NCBI RefSeq assembly: GCF_014197105.1 | Contig: NZ_JACIEV010000008.1 | Coordinates: 157,432 to 221,431 of the forward strand | Reading direction: 5' to 3' | Source of the DNA: Sphingomonas jinjuensis | GTDB taxonomy: Bacteria; Pseudomonadota; Alphaproteobacteria; Sphingomonadales; Sphingomonadaceae | Length of the DNA stretch: 64,000 bases | Shown here: piece after piece, positions 52,272 through 61,287 of the stretch | Layout: every line of letters begins with the position of its first letter | How positions within the stretch are numbered: the stretch's first letter is position 1 | Made by a program: the position numbers and the translations under genes | The notes under the pieces: generated by a model | What the model was told of the DNA's origin: nothing | The model's database searches: none | What the model saw: the letters and a program-made list of their open reading frames with translations, nothing else

Positions 52272-53315
52272 GTGGCGGAAGACAAGAGCCTGGAAGATCG
52301 GATCAAGTCGAAGGCGGTAGAGCTCGGCTTCGCGGCCTGCGGCATCGCGCTCGCCGACGCCGCGCCGCTCGCCGCCGATCGCCTGCGCCAATGGCTGGCC
52401 GACGGCTGTCACGGCGACATGATCTGGATGGAGACGCGCGCCCACCATCGTGCCTCGCCCGCCGGGCTGTGGCCCGCGGTGAAGAGCGTCATCTCGCTCG
52501 GCATGAGCTACGCCCCCGCCACCGATCCGCTCGCGCTGGCGGACGAAGGCGGAGTCGGGCGAATCTCGGTCTATGCGCAAGGAGCCGATTACCACGACGT
52601 CGTGAAGCGCCAGCTGAAGGCGCTCGGCCGATGGCTGGCGGCGGAGGGCGGCGGTGACCTCAAGGTTTTCGTCGACACCGCGCCGGTGATGGAAAAGCCC
52701 CTGGCGGAAGCGGCGGGGCTGGGGTGGCAGGGCAAGCACACCAATCTCGTCAGCCGGGATCACGGCAGCTGGCTGTTTCTGGGCGCGATCTACACGACGC
52801 TCGAGCTTGTGCCCGACGGCCGGGGGCGCGGCGGCTGTGGGTCGTGCGACGCCTGCCAGACGGCCTGCCCGACCGATGCCTTCCCTGCGCCCTATCGGCT
52901 CGATGCCCGGCGCTGCATCTCGTATCTGACGATCGAGGCGGCGGGCCCGATCCCGCACGAGTTCCGCCGCGCGATCGGCAATCGCATCTACGGCTGCGAC
53001 GATTGCCTGGCGGTGTGCCCGTGGAACAAGTTCGCCGCCGCCGCGCGCGACAACATCGCCTTTCATCCCCGTGCCGAGCTGGTCGCGCCCGATCTCGCCG
53101 ACCTGCTGGCGCTCGACGACGCAGGCTTCCGCCAGGTGTTCGCGGGTTCGCCGATCAAGCGCATCGGCCGCGACCGCATGGTCCGCAATGCCGCGATCGC
53201 CGCCGGAAACAGTGGTGACGGTGACTTGGTGCGGGTGTTGCGGCCGCTGGTGAACGATTCCAATCCGGTGGTCGCCGAGGCGGCCGAATGGGCGCTTGGC
53301 GAACTTCAGCCCTGA
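52272..53315 (+). CDS. queG: Epoxyqueuosine reductase QueG
   Basis: A 347-residue iron-sulfur/cobalamin enzyme that reduces epoxyqueuosine to queuosine at tRNA wobble position 34. Two [4Fe-4S] clusters are bound by CGSCDACQTACPTDAF (residues about 192-207) and CDDCLAVCPWNKFAA (about 243-257). HEAT-like repeats follow at the C-terminus (VVAEAAEWALGEL). The start is GTG at 52272 (MAEDKSLEDRIKSKAVEL). The other queuosine genes are not in the window. Confidence 0.94.
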   Translation: MAEDKSLEDRIKSKAVELGFAACGIALADAAPLAADRLRQWLADGCHGDMIWMETRAHHRASPAGLWPAVKSVISLGMSYAPATDPLALADEGGVGRISVYAQGADYHDVVKRQLKALGRWLAAEGGGDLKVFVDTAPVMEKPLAEAAGLGWQGKHTNLVSRDHGSWLFLGAIYTTLELVPDGRGRGGCGSCDACQTACPTDAFPAPYRLDARRCISYLTIEAAGPIPHEFRRAIGNRIYGCDDCLAVCPWNKFAAAARDNIAFHPRAELVAPDLADLLALDDAGFRQVFAGSPIKRIGRDRMVRNAAIAAGNSGDGDLVRVLRPLVNDSNPVVAEAAEWALGELQP

Positions 53316-53319
53316 CGGG

Positions 53320-53694
53320 TTACTTCCCCCCATTTCGCCGCGCCAGCGCCGCGACGCAGCTTGCCCGGTCGATCGCGCTGCCGTCGGGCTCGCGCGCATC
53401 GAGATAGGTCACCGTCGCCTCGCCGCCGCCGCTGCCCTGCGGATAGAGATACGCGTCCAGCACGCAGATCGGGCCGACGAATTGCAGCTTGCGCGCGGTC
53501 CCTTCGCGCACGTCGGCGTCCGGCTGCCCGAACAGCGTCGACAGCCCCGCGGCATCCTGGCCGATCACGCGTTCCAGCCCCAGATTGGTATAGCTCGGCG
53601 CGGGGCGCGCGGTAACGCTCGGCGGCGGCGCGCCGGTCGAGGCGCAGGCGGCTAGCGTGGCGGCGAGCGCCAGGGCGGTCAGGCTGCGGATCAT
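53320..53694 (-). CDS. Small lipoprotein, hypothetical
   Basis: A 124-residue envelope protein with a lipobox (ALAATLAACA, Cys17). A Ser/Pro-rich linker (GAPPPSVTARPAPSYTNLGL) is followed by a compact C-terminal domain (GLSTLFGQPDADVREGTARK, LQFVGPICVLDAYLYPQG) found in sphingomonad SmpA/OmlA-like small lipoproteins. The start overlaps the stop of the EI24 gene (ATGA). The function is not known. It converges with queG, 4 bp from the queG stop. Confidence 0.75.
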   Translation of the reverse strand: MIRSLTALALAATLAACASTGAPPPSVTARPAPSYTNLGLERVIGQDAAGLSTLFGQPDADVREGTARKLQFVGPICVLDAYLYPQGSGGGEATVTYLDAREPDGSAIDRASCVAALARRNGGK

Positions 53695-54344
53695 CGCCGG
53701 CTCCCGTGAAACAGATGCGTTGCCATCGCCGCGCCCAGGATCGGCGCGAACAGGTTGGCGAGGGGAACCATGAACAGCCCCGTCACCGCAAGCCCGAGGA
53801 CGAAGCGCTCGCCCTTCGTCGCCGCGCGCCAGCCCCGCATCGCCGCATCGTCGAGGTGGCGGCTGCCGACGGTGTCGCCGAGATCGCGACCGAGCAGCCA
53901 GCCGTTGACCAGGAAGAACGCGATCGCCGGCCCGATCGCGGTGAACAGCAGCGCCAGATAGACCGGCAGCATGACCAGGTTCGCCGCCAGCGCCCGCGCC
54001 GCCGAGCCCAGTCCCATGCGCAGGCTCCGCCCCAGGCCGACACCGCGCGCCGCGCCATGCGCCGCCGGATAGGTCCGCTGCTCGACCGCCGCGACCACCT
54101 CGTCGCCGAACAGCTGGAGCACCGCGATGGCGACGACGCGGAACAACAGCCACCCGCCCAGCACCATCGCGACCGTCGCCGCGACCGCCGACAGCGAATG
54201 CCCCGCCCAGCGGTCGAGCGAGGCGAACACCCCGACCCCGACCGCCGCGAAGACGATCAGCGTCACGATCATCGACTTGACGAACACGCGGATCACCGCC
54301 GGGTCGGTCAAGTCGCGAAGGGCGAGGAAGAAGGCGCGGAACAT
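53691..54344 (-). CDS. EI24/CysZ-like membrane protein
   Basis: A 217-residue membrane protein of the EI24 family (CysZ-like), with about five hydrophobic segments and a central amphipathic part containing LFGDEVVAAVEQRTYPAAHG. E. coli CysZ imports sulfate, but many EI24 homologs are unassigned. No sulfur-assimilation gene is nearby. ATG 54344 is clear. Its stop overlaps the lipoprotein start by 4 nt, so they form a small operon. Confidence 0.82.
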   Translation of the reverse strand: MFRAFFLALRDLTDPAVIRVFVKSMIVTLIVFAAVGVGVFASLDRWAGHSLSAVAATVAMVLGGWLLFRVVAIAVLQLFGDEVVAAVEQRTYPAAHGAARGVGLGRSLRMGLGSAARALAANLVMLPVYLALLFTAIGPAIAFFLVNGWLLGRDLGDTVGSRHLDDAAMRGWRAATKGERFVLGLAVTGLFMVPLANLFAPILGAAMATHLFHGSRR

Positions 54345-54355
54345 AGACGCTTGAA

Positions 54356-54420
54356 GTGGGAGGTGGCGGACGCCCCGTCAAACCCTCCGTCACCCGGGGT
54401 GACGAAGGCGCCACCATTCC
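54356..54420. repeat. Degenerate palindromic repeat near the pfkB-type gene
   Basis: Complementary ends GTGGGAGGTGGCGGACGCC and GGCGCCACCATTCCCAT flank a short CCCTCCGTCACCCGGGGTGA core. It looks like a decayed member of the window-wide GC palindrome family. It sits between the divergent EI24 and PfkB genes, where it may overlap promoters. Confidence 0.45.
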
Positions 54421-54474
54421 CATCGCCCCCAATCCCCTCTACAGGCCGCGCTTTCATCATCGGAGCCCGCCATC

Positions 54475-55473
54475 TTGTCCCAGCCCCGCTACGACGTCGT
54501 CGCCATCGGCAATGCGATCGTCGACATTCTCGCCAAGGCCGACGACGCCTTCATCGCCGCCAACGGCATGACCAAGGGTGCGATGCAGCTCGTCTTTTCG
54601 CCCGAAGAGGCCGACGCGCTCTATGCGAAGATGGGGCCGGGGACGGAAGTATCGGGCGGCTCGGCGGCGAACACCATCGCCGGCATGGCGGCGCTGGGCT
54701 CGTCCTGCGGCTTCATCGGCCAGGTCGCCGACGACCAGCTGGGTGCGGTCTTCGCGCATGACATCCGCGCGGCGGGCATCCGCTTCGACACGCCGGCGCG
54801 CGCCGGCCAGCCGACCACCGGCCGCTGCCTGATCTTCGTGTCGCCCGATGGCCAGCGGACGATGAACACCTTCCTCGGCGCCTCGCACTTCCTGCCGGCC
54901 GAGGCGCTCGATCGCGACCTGATCGCCGACAGCAGCTATCTGTACCTCGAAGGCTATCTCTGGGATCCCGAAGAGCCGCGCGCTGCGATGCGCGCCGCGA
55001 TCGACGTCGCACGCGCGGCGGGGCGCAAGGTCGCCTTCACCCTCTCGGCCGAATTCGTCATCGACCGCCACCGCGCCGCCTTCCACGAGCTGATCGACGG
55101 CGGGCTGATCGACGTGCTGTTCGCCAACGATGCCGAGATCATGTCGCTGACCGAAAACAGCGACCGGGAGGCGGCGATCGCATCGCTGCAGGACAAGGTG
55201 CCGCTGCTCGTCGTCACGCTCGGCCCCGATGGCGCGATGGCGATCGCCGGCGGCGAGCGCACGACCTGCGCGGCTGAGGCGGTGACCGAGGTGATCGACA
55301 CCACCGGCGCCGGCGACCTGTTCGCGGCGGGCTTCCTCCACGGCCAGGTGACCGGCAAGAGCCTTGCCGACTCGCTCCGCCTCGGCGCGATCTGCGCGGC
55401 GGAATGCATCGGCCACATCGGCCCGCGCCCGCTGGCCGACCTGAAGGCGCTGGCGGCAGACAAGCTGGGCTGA
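54475..55473 (+). CDS. PfkB-family carbohydrate kinase, adenosine kinase-like
   Basis: A 332-residue ribokinase-fold kinase. The N-terminal motif GGSAANTIAGMAALGSSCGF and the C-terminal phosphate-binding DTTGAGDLFAAGFLHGQVTG with catalytic Asp (TGAGD) are visible. The overall pattern (AIGNAIVDILAKADDAFIAA) fits the adenosine kinase subgroup common in Alphaproteobacteria. The start is TTG at 54475, with GGAG (54462-54465) upstream; no ATG or GTG fits the conserved N-terminus. A strong bidirectional terminator follows. Confidence 0.9.
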   Translation: MSQPRYDVVAIGNAIVDILAKADDAFIAANGMTKGAMQLVFSPEEADALYAKMGPGTEVSGGSAANTIAGMAALGSSCGFIGQVADDQLGAVFAHDIRAAGIRFDTPARAGQPTTGRCLIFVSPDGQRTMNTFLGASHFLPAEALDRDLIADSSYLYLEGYLWDPEEPRAAMRAAIDVARAAGRKVAFTLSAEFVIDRHRAAFHELIDGGLIDVLFANDAEIMSLTENSDREAAIASLQDKVPLLVVTLGPDGAMAIAGGERTTCAAEAVTEVIDTTGAGDLFAAGFLHGQVTGKSLADSLRLGAICAAECIGHIGPRPLADLKALAADKLG

Positions 55474-55479
55474 CGCCTC

Positions 55480-55505
55480 AATCCTCCCCCTGGCGGGGGA
55501 GGATT
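55480..55505. repeat. Short GC palindrome after the PfkB gene
   Basis: AATCCTCCCCC (55480-55490), TGGC and GGGGGAGGATT (55495-55505) form an 11-bp perfect stem with a 4-nt loop. It is a solitary half-unit of the palindromic repeat family and precedes the true terminator by only a few bases. Confidence 0.6.
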
Positions 55506-55512
55506 ACACGGC

Positions 55513-55548
55513 AAAAGGGGCCGGGAGATCGTTCTCCCGGCCCCTTTT
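55513..55548. terminator. Bidirectional intrinsic terminator
   Basis: AAAAGGGGCCGGGAGA (55513-55528), a 4-nt loop TCGT, and TCTCCCGGCCCCTTTT (55533-55548) form a perfect 16-bp stem flanked by A and T runs. It should stop both the PfkB-family kinase transcript and the convergent amino acid permease transcript. Confidence 0.92.
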
Positions 55549-55567
55549 CGCAGAACCCTCGAACCGA

Positions 55568-57136
55568 TCAGTGAACGCCAGGCACCGGCGGATCCAGCGG
55601 ATCGTTCTCTGGCACTTCGACGATGCCGCGACCCTGGTGCGATGCGCCGCGGCTGTAGGCGAAGTAGATCACCAGCCCGACGACGCCCCAGATCGGTAGC
55701 ACCAGCATCGCGTCGAGCGGCAGGTTGAAGAACAGGAAGATGCAGCCGATGATCGTCGCCGGCCCCAGCAGGCCGAGCGCCGGCGTACGGAAGCTGCGCT
55801 TGCGGTCGGGTGCCGTCCGACGCAGGATCATCACCGCGATCGCGACCATCATGAAGGCGTAGAGCGTCCCCGCGTTGGCGATGTCCGCCAGCCGCCCGAC
55901 GGGCAGGAACGCCGCCGCGATCGCCACCGCGATGCCAGTGGCGGCGGTGACGATGTACGGCGTCTTCCACTTGGGATGCACCTTCGACAGCACGTCGGGC
56001 AGCAGGCCATCGCGGCTCATGACGAAGAAGATGCGGGTCTGGCCGAACATCAGGATCAGCATCACCGACGGCAGCGCGAGCATTGCCGCCAGGCCGACCG
56101 CATTGCCGACGCCCGACCAGCCGATCTGGCGAAGGACATGCGCCAGCGCCTCGTTCGAGCAGACCAGCGGCAGCTTGTCGGCGGCATAGGTGGCGCACTG
56201 GCGCGCCAGCTCCTCGGACCCGGCAGGGAAGGGGACGCCGTTGGGCCCCATGATCGGCTGGCCGCCGACCGTCCCGATCGCGCCGGCGGCGACGACGATG
56301 TAGAAGACGGTGCAGAACAATAGCGACCCGATCAGCCCGATCGGCACGTTACGCTGCGGATCCTTGGTCTCCTCCGCCGCGGTCGAGACAGCGTCGAAGC
56401 CGACATAAGCGAAGAAGATCGTCGCCGCCGCGCCGACCGCACCGACGCCGGTGCCGAAGCCGCCGAATACGCCGGCGGGCAGGAAGGGGTTGAACCGATC
56501 GGGATCGAAATAGGCCGAGGTCAGCGTGATCGCGATGAACGCGACCAGCGCCGTGACCTTGATCGTCACCAGCACCGCGTTGACGCGCGCGCTCTCTGTG
56601 GTGCCGATCATCAGCAGCCAGGTGATGAGCAGCGAGATGATCACCGCGGGCAGGTTGATGAACCCGCCGGCGACGCCGCCCAGCGCCAGCGGCGCACCCG
56701 ATAGCGCAGGCGGCAGTTGGACGCCCAGGAATTCGGTCAGGATCGTGCCCGAGAAGAAGCCCGACCAGCCGACCGCGACGGCGCTCGCGGCGACCGCATA
56801 TTCCAGGATCAGCGCCCAGCCGACCGTCCAGGCGAGCAATTCGCCCATCGTCGCATAGGTATAGGTGTAGGCGGAGCCCGCCACCGGGACCATCGCCGCG
56901 ATCTCGGCATAGCAGAGCGCGGCGACGATGCAGATGGCGCCGGCAATGGCGAACGCCAGCATCAGACCGGGGCCGGCCTTTTGCGCGCCCGCCGCGGTCA
57001 GCACGAAGATGCCCGTGCCGATGACGCAGCCGATGCCGAACAGCGTCAGCTGGAACCAGCCGAGCGTGCGATGCAGCGACTTCTTTTCGGCCGTCGCGAG
57101 AATGGCGTCGAGAGGTTTGACGCGTCCGAAGATCAT
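55568..57136 (-). CDS. APC-family amino acid permease
   Basis: A 522-residue membrane transporter with about 12-14 helices. The APC motif FGIGCVIGTGIFVLTAAGAQ is in helix 1 and GSAYTYTYATMGELLAWTVG in helix 3. It resembles the cationic amino acid transporter (CAT) branch; the substrate, perhaps a cationic or small neutral amino acid, is not certain. A loop with CATYAADKLPLVCSNEALAH near residues 310-330 holds a pair of cysteines. The gene is convergent with the kinase and terminated by the shared hairpin. Confidence 0.92.
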   Translation of the reverse strand: MIFGRVKPLDAILATAEKKSLHRTLGWFQLTLFGIGCVIGTGIFVLTAAGAQKAGPGLMLAFAIAGAICIVAALCYAEIAAMVPVAGSAYTYTYATMGELLAWTVGWALILEYAVAASAVAVGWSGFFSGTILTEFLGVQLPPALSGAPLALGGVAGGFINLPAVIISLLITWLLMIGTTESARVNAVLVTIKVTALVAFIAITLTSAYFDPDRFNPFLPAGVFGGFGTGVGAVGAAATIFFAYVGFDAVSTAAEETKDPQRNVPIGLIGSLLFCTVFYIVVAAGAIGTVGGQPIMGPNGVPFPAGSEELARQCATYAADKLPLVCSNEALAHVLRQIGWSGVGNAVGLAAMLALPSVMLILMFGQTRIFFVMSRDGLLPDVLSKVHPKWKTPYIVTAATGIAVAIAAAFLPVGRLADIANAGTLYAFMMVAIAVMILRRTAPDRKRSFRTPALGLLGPATIIGCIFLFFNLPLDAMLVLPIWGVVGLVIYFAYSRGASHQGRGIVEVPENDPLDPPVPGVH

Positions 57137-57224
57137 GTACTCACATCCCCCCCAAGGGAGGCGGCTTTGACCGCCGTGTTACGAAAGCGTGAAGCCTAGT
57201 CGAAAGCGGGGATCAGGCAATCCC

Positions 57225-57602
57225 TTATCGGGCGAGCATCGGCCCCAGCGGCTGGCCGGCGAACAGGTGGACGTGAAGGTGCGGCACTTCCTGCCCGCCA
57301 TGGCCGCCGGTGTTGGCGAGCAGGCGATAGCCCGGCGCGACCAGCCCCATGTCGCGCGCCACCGTGCCGACGGCGCGAACGAAGCCCGCGATCGTCTCGC
57401 CCGACGCGTTGGCCGAGAAATCGTCCCACGACACATAGGGTCCACGCGGGATCACCAGGATGTGCGTCGGCGCCTGCGGGTTGATGTCGTGGAAGGCGAT
57501 CGCCCACTGGTCCTCGTACACCCGCTTCGCCGGGATCTCGTCGCGCAGGATCTTCGCGAAGATATTTTGGTCGTCATAGGCTTGGGTGGCGTCGATCGGC
57601 AT
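57225..57602 (-). CDS. HIT-family purine nucleoside phosphoramidase
   Basis: A 125-residue HinT-like protein. The histidine triad is HLHVHLFAG near residues 109-117, preceded by VIPRGPYVSW. HIT proteins hydrolyse nucleotide phosphoramidates or act on adenylated intermediates. It is the last gene of the his operon, overlapping the hisE stop by one base, which is conserved in Sphingomonadales and may relate to the AMP-containing histidine intermediates. Confidence 0.92.
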   Translation of the reverse strand: MPIDATQAYDDQNIFAKILRDEIPAKRVYEDQWAIAFHDINPQAPTHILVIPRGPYVSWDDFSANASGETIAGFVRAVGTVARDMGLVAPGYRLLANTGGHGGQEVPHLHVHLFAGQPLGPMLAR

Positions 57603-57916
57603 CAGCGGCTCCTCTTCTCGTCATGCCCCGACGTGCCCTCGCGGCGTTCCAGCTCGGCACGGACGTCGGCGAGCGACAGGCCGGCGTCGGCGAGCAGCAC
57701 CATCAGGTGATAGAGCACGTCCGCCGCCTCGGGCACGATCGCCTTGGGATCGGGGCTGCAGGCGGCGATGACCGTCTCCACCGCCTCCTCGCCCAATTTC
57801 TGCGCGATCCGGCCACGGCCGCGGGCGAACAGGCTGGCGGTGTAGGAACTGGCCGGATCGTCACCGCGGCGGGCGATGATCGTCGACTGCAGGCGATCGA
57901 GGACGTCGTCGGTCAT
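57602..57916 (-). CDS. hisE: Phosphoribosyl-ATP pyrophosphatase HisE
   Basis: A 104-residue enzyme for histidine step 2: PR-ATP to PR-AMP. The MazG-like motif GRIAQKLGEEAVETVIAACS and EAADVLYHLMVLLADAGLSL carry the EExxE/ExxD metal ligands. HisI activity is not fused here, so a separate hisI must exist elsewhere. It is separated from hisF by a palindromic repeat, and the HIT gene follows directly. Confidence 0.95.
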   Translation of the reverse strand: MTDDVLDRLQSTIIARRGDDPASSYTASLFARGRGRIAQKLGEEAVETVIAACSPDPKAIVPEAADVLYHLMVLLADAGLSLADVRAELERREGTSGHDEKRSR

Positions 57917-57949
57917 GGCAGCGGGGTGGCGTGAGCCGCGTCGTCCGTC

Positions 57950-58083
57950 AATCCTCCCCCGCCAGGGGGAGGTGGCGCCGTAGGCGTCGGAGGGGGAGGT
58001 AGGCGACGCACTATCGAGAGCGCAGGGCGTCCGCCCCCTCCGTCAGCGCTGGCGCGCTGCCACCTCCCCCTGGCGGGGAAGGA
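57950..58083. repeat. Palindromic repeat element between hisF and hisE
   Basis: A 134-bp inverted repeat with ends ATCCTCCCCCGCCAGGGGGA (starting at 57951) and CCTCCCCCTGGCGGGGAAGG (58064-58083). The inner arms GTCGGAGGGGGAGG and CCGCCCCCTCCGTC are complementary. It lies inside the his operon, just after hisF, and may lower hisE and HIT expression. Confidence 0.75.
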
Positions 58084-58848
58084 TCACGAGTGACTCCGCA
58101 CCGCCACCCCGGCCTTCGCCAGCGCCGCATGCGCGTCCGCCACGCTCGCCTCGCCGAAATGGAAGATCGACGCCGCCAGCACCGCGCTGGCATGACCCTC
58201 GACGATGCCCGCCACCAGATCGCCCAGCCCGCCGACGCCGCCCGACGCCACCACCGGCACATCGGTGCGGTCGGCGATCGTGCGGATCAGTTCCAGGTCG
58301 TAGCCCGACCGCGTGCCGTCGCGGTCCATCGAGGTGACGAGCAGCTCGCCCGCCCCCAGCTCCGCCAGCCGCAGCGCATGCGTCACCGCATCGATCCCGG
58401 TCGCGCGCCGGCCGCCATGGGTGAAGACTTCCCAGCCTTGCGGAGTCCGCCGCGCGTCGATGCTGGCGACGCAGCACTGGCTGCCGAAGCGCGAGGCGAT
58501 GTCGGCCACCACCTCGGGCCGCGCCACCGCGGCGGAATTGACCGCGACCTTGTCCGCCCCCGCCAGCAGCAGCGCGCGCGCGTCATCCGCGGTCCGCACC
58601 CCGCCGCCGACCGTCAACGGCATGAAGCACACCGCCGCGGTCCGCGCGACGACATCGAGGATCGTGCCCCGATCCTGGTGGCTGGCGGTGATGTCGAGGA
58701 AGCACAGCTCGTCCGCCCCCGCCGCGTCATAGGCGCGCGCCTGCTCGACCGGGTCGCCGGCATCGATCAGGTCGACGAAGTTGACCCCCTTCACCACCCG
58801 CCCGTCGGCGACGTCGAGGCAGGGGATGACGCGTGCGCGAACGGTCAT
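58084..58848 (-). CDS. hisF: Imidazole glycerol phosphate synthase cyclase subunit HisF
   Basis: A 254-residue TIM barrel, the cyclase half of IGP synthase, which uses ammonia channelled from HisH. Catalytic Asp11 lies in [18 protein letters not shown], with the second conserved Asp in VTSMDRDGT. The phosphate site is [15 protein letters not shown] 58848 overlaps the hisA stop by 4 nt. The gene order hisB, hisH, hisA, hisF is standard. Confidence 0.97.
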   Translation of the reverse strand: MTVRARVIPCLDVADGRVVKGVNFVDLIDAGDPVEQARAYDAAGADELCFLDITASHQDRGTILDVVARTAAVCFMPLTVGGGVRTADDARALLLAGADKVAVNSAAVARPEVVADIASRFGSQCCVASIDARRTPQGWEVFTHGGRRATGIDAVTHALRLAELGAGELLVTSMDRDGTRSGYDLELIRTIADRTDVPVVASGGVGGLGDLVAGIVEGHASAVLAASIFHFGEASVADAHAALAKAGVAVRSHS

Positions 58849-59579
58849 GCGGCGGCGGCTACGCTCAGCGCGGCGGCCAGGTCGAGCCGTCCGTCGTAGA
58901 GGGCACGGCCGGTGATGACGCCCTCCACCCCGTCGCGGGTGTGAAGCGCCAGCACATGGATGTCGGCGATCCCCGCCACGCCGCCGCTGGCGATCACCGG
59001 GATCGACACCGCGCGGGCGAGGTCGACCGTCGCCTCGACGTTGCACCCTTTCAGCAAGCCGTCGCGCCCGACGTCGGTGAACAGCAGCGCCGCGACGCCC
59101 GCATCCTCGAACCGGCGGGCGAGATCGACGACGGTCACGTCGGACACATCGGCCCAGCCCTTGGTCGCGACCATCCCGTCCCTCGCATCGACCGCGACGA
59201 CGATGCCGCCGGGAAAGTCGCGTGCCGCAGCCCGCACGAAGTCGGGATCCTCCAGCGCCGCAGTGCCGATCACCACGCGGCTGACGCCGAGGTCGAACCA
59301 GCGCTCGACGCTCGCCCGGTTGCGAATGCCGCCGCCGAGCTGGACATGGCCGGGGAAGGCCTTGACGATCCCCGCCACCGCGTCGCCGTTGCGGCTCTCG
59401 CCAGCGAACGCGCCGTCGAGGTCGACGACGTGAAGATGCCCGGCGCCGGCCTGCGCGAACAACGTCGCCTGATGCGCAGGGTCGTCGCCATAGACGGTGG
59501 CGCGGTCCATATCGCCCTCGGCCAGGCGGACGACCTGGCCGCCCTTCAGGTCGATCGCGGGAAAGACGATAAGGGTCAT
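58845..59579 (-). CDS. hisA: ProFAR isomerase HisA
   Basis: A 244-residue TIM barrel for histidine step 4. It starts [20 protein letters not shown], with conserved Asp8 as general base in [24 protein letters not shown] and [16 protein letters not shown] are the family motifs, and the second phosphate motif is [12 protein letters not shown]. The ATG at 59579 is right for the family; the open frame extends nine codons upstream into a repeat. It overlaps hisF by 4 nt. Confidence 0.96.
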   Translation of the reverse strand: MTLIVFPAIDLKGGQVVRLAEGDMDRATVYGDDPAHQATLFAQAGAGHLHVVDLDGAFAGESRNGDAVAGIVKAFPGHVQLGGGIRNRASVERWFDLGVSRVVIGTAALEDPDFVRAAARDFPGGIVVAVDARDGMVATKGWADVSDVTVVDLARRFEDAGVAALLFTDVGRDGLLKGCNVEATVDLARAVSIPVIASGGVAGIADIHVLALHTRDGVEGVITGRALYDGRLDLAAALSVAAAA

Positions 59580-59591
59580 GACGGGCGCTTT

Positions 59592-59718
59592 CTCCCCTCC
59601 TTGCAAGGGAGGGGTCGGGGGTGGGTGGGGGCTTGGCGATATGGATGCCGCGTCGCGTCGGGGTGACGTATCGCCCGGCGCGGACCCACCCCCAACCCCT
59701 CCCTTGCAGGGAGGGGAG
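59592..59718. repeat. Palindromic repeat element between hisH and hisA
   Basis: A 127-bp inverted repeat with terminal hairpins CTCCCCTCCTTGCAAGGGAG (59592-59611) and CCTCCCTTGCAGGGAGGGGA (59698-59717), and longer complementary GGGTCGGGGGTGGGTGGG / CCCACCCCCAACCCC arms. It resembles the LD-carboxypeptidase-side element at 29.0 kb. It separates hisH from hisA in an otherwise compact operon. Confidence 0.7.
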
Positions 59719-59727
59719 CGGCCAGCG

Positions 59728-60327
59728 TCACGGCATCCACGACAAAAACCTCTCCAGCAACGCCAGGCCGTAGCGCTGGCTCTTCTCGGGATGGAACTGG
59801 ACGCCCACCATGTTGTCGCGCCCGATCGCCGCGGTCACCGCGCCGCCATGCTCCGTTGTCGCCAGCACGTCGGCGCCGGTGAAGGCATAGCTGTGGAGGA
59901 AATAGGCCTCGCCCGGCACCAGCAGCGGATGCGTGGCCACGGGATGCACGTCGTTCCAGCCCATGTGCGGCACCTTGATGCCCGTCGCCGCCGGCAGCCG
60001 CGCAACGCGGCCCTCGATCCAACCGAGCCCGCGATGCTCGCCCATCTCCTCGCCGATCTCAGCCATCAGCTGCATGCCGACGCAGATGCCCAGGAAGGGC
60101 CGCGCGCGCTGCATCACCGCCTCGCCCAGTGCGTCCTCCAGCCCCGCCACCTTGCGAAGGTTCGCCGCCACCGCGCCGAACGCACCGACACCGGGCAGGA
60201 CGATGCGATCGGCGCCGCGCACGACATCGGGATCGGCGGTGACGATCAGGTCGCTCGCCCCCGCCGCCGCCAGCGCGTTGGCGACCGAGCGCAGATTGCC
60301 CGATTCGACGTCGATCAGCGCGATCAA
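59728..60327 (-). CDS. hisH: Imidazole glycerol phosphate synthase glutaminase subunit HisH
   Basis: A 199-residue class I glutamine amidotransferase that feeds ammonia to HisF. The nucleophile elbow is [20 protein letters not shown] with catalytic Cys (GICVG), and the His/Glu pair is in [14 protein letters not shown]. The start is TTG at 60327 ([19 protein letters not shown]), which overlaps the stop of the YciI-like gene (TTGA). No ATG or GTG gives the conserved N-terminus. Confidence 0.93.
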   Translation of the reverse strand: MIALIDVESGNLRSVANALAAAGASDLIVTADPDVVRGADRIVLPGVGAFGAVAANLRKVAGLEDALGEAVMQRARPFLGICVGMQLMAEIGEEMGEHRGLGWIEGRVARLPAATGIKVPHMGWNDVHPVATHPLLVPGEAYFLHSYAFTGADVLATTEHGGAVTAAIGRDNMVGVQFHPEKSQRYGLALLERFLSWMP

Positions 60328-60629
60328 AACAGGTTGCCGATGGCGTCCAGCGCCAGGCTGGCGGTGAAGCCGATCACCTCCGCCGTCGCGACGCCGTTCA
60401 TGACATAGGGATCGGTCTGCGCGAACGCCTCGACCGCATCGGCCTGGCCGCGGAACAGCAGCACGCCGCCGTCGGCGCTCGTCTTGCGCCCGGCCAGCAC
60501 CATCACGCCCTCGTCGATCGCCGCCTCGATCCAGCCGACGTGCGCGGCGCGATGCGCGTTCACCTCGTCGATCGGCTTGACATAGGTCAGCAGCACCAGC
60601 GCCATCGGTGCCATGGGTCGCGCGGCCAT
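60324..60629 (-). CDS. YciI-like protein inserted in the his operon
   Basis: A 101-residue protein of the YciI / ferredoxin-like dimeric fold (LVLLTYVKPIDEVNAHRAAH, then VLAGRKTSADGGVLLFRGQA and TDPYVMNGVATAEVIGF). A histidine and aspartate typical of YciI-like enzymes are present in the N-terminal half (EVNAHRAAHVGW). It is not a known histidine-biosynthesis enzyme. It overlaps hisB by one base (TGATG) and hisH by 4 nt. The function is unknown. Confidence 0.8.
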   Translation of the reverse strand: MAARPMAPMALVLLTYVKPIDEVNAHRAAHVGWIEAAIDEGVMVLAGRKTSADGGVLLFRGQADAVEAFAQTDPYVMNGVATAEVIGFTASLALDAIGNLF

Positions 60630-61216
60630 CACAACGTCCCCTTGGTCGACGGGATCGCATCGGCCTTGCGCGGGTCGATTTCGACCGCGATGCGCAGCGC
60701 ACGGGCGACGCCCTTGAAGCAACTCTCGGCGATATGGTGATTATTCTCGCCGTACAGCGTCTTGATGTGAAGCGTCAGCCCGGCGGTCTGCGCGAAGCTG
60801 TGAAAGAAATGCTGGAACATCTCGGTGTCCATCTCGCCCAGCTTCACCTGGCTGAACTGCGTCTTCCACACCAGCCAGGGCCGTCCGGAGATGTCGAGCG
60901 CGACGCGGGTCAGCGTCTCGTCCATCGGGCTCAGCGCATCGCCATAGCGGCGGATGCCGCGCTTGTCGGCCAGCGCCTGGGCAATCGCCTGGCCGATGGC
61001 GAGGCCGGTATCCTCGACGGTGTGGTGCTGGTCGATATGCAGGTCGCCGACCGTCGTCACGTCGAGGTCGATCAGCGAATGGCGCGACAATTGCTCGAGC
61101 ATATGGTCGAAGAAACCGACCCCGGTCGACACCCGGTAGGTGCCGGTGCCGTCTAGGTTGACGGTGACGTCGATCCGCGTTTCGGCGGTCGCGCGATGGA
61201 CGGTGGCGGTACGCAT
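60629..61216 (-). CDS. hisB: Imidazoleglycerol-phosphate dehydratase HisB
   Basis: A 195-residue IGPD that dehydrates IGP (histidine step 6). The manganese-binding triplets are [10 protein letters not shown] (DQHHTVEDT) and [30 protein letters not shown] near residue 30 is the family signature. It is a stand-alone dehydratase without the N-terminal HisN-type phosphatase of E. coli. ATG 61216 is right for the family; an upstream in-frame ATG at 61267 would add 17 non-conserved residues. It appears to be the first gene of the his operon in the window. Confidence 0.96.
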   Translation of the reverse strand: MRTATVHRATAETRIDVTVNLDGTGTYRVSTGVGFFDHMLEQLSRHSLIDLDVTTVGDLHIDQHHTVEDTGLAIGQAIAQALADKRGIRRYGDALSPMDETLTRVALDISGRPWLVWKTQFSQVKLGEMDTEMFQHFFHSFAQTAGLTLHIKTLYGENNHHIAESCFKGVARALRIAVEIDPRKADAIPSTKGTL

Positions 61217-61287
61217 GCGCGTTCCATAGCGACCGCGACGCCCCGCGCAATCTTGACCCGCCACCAAAGCCCGCTACCCAAGGGCCG

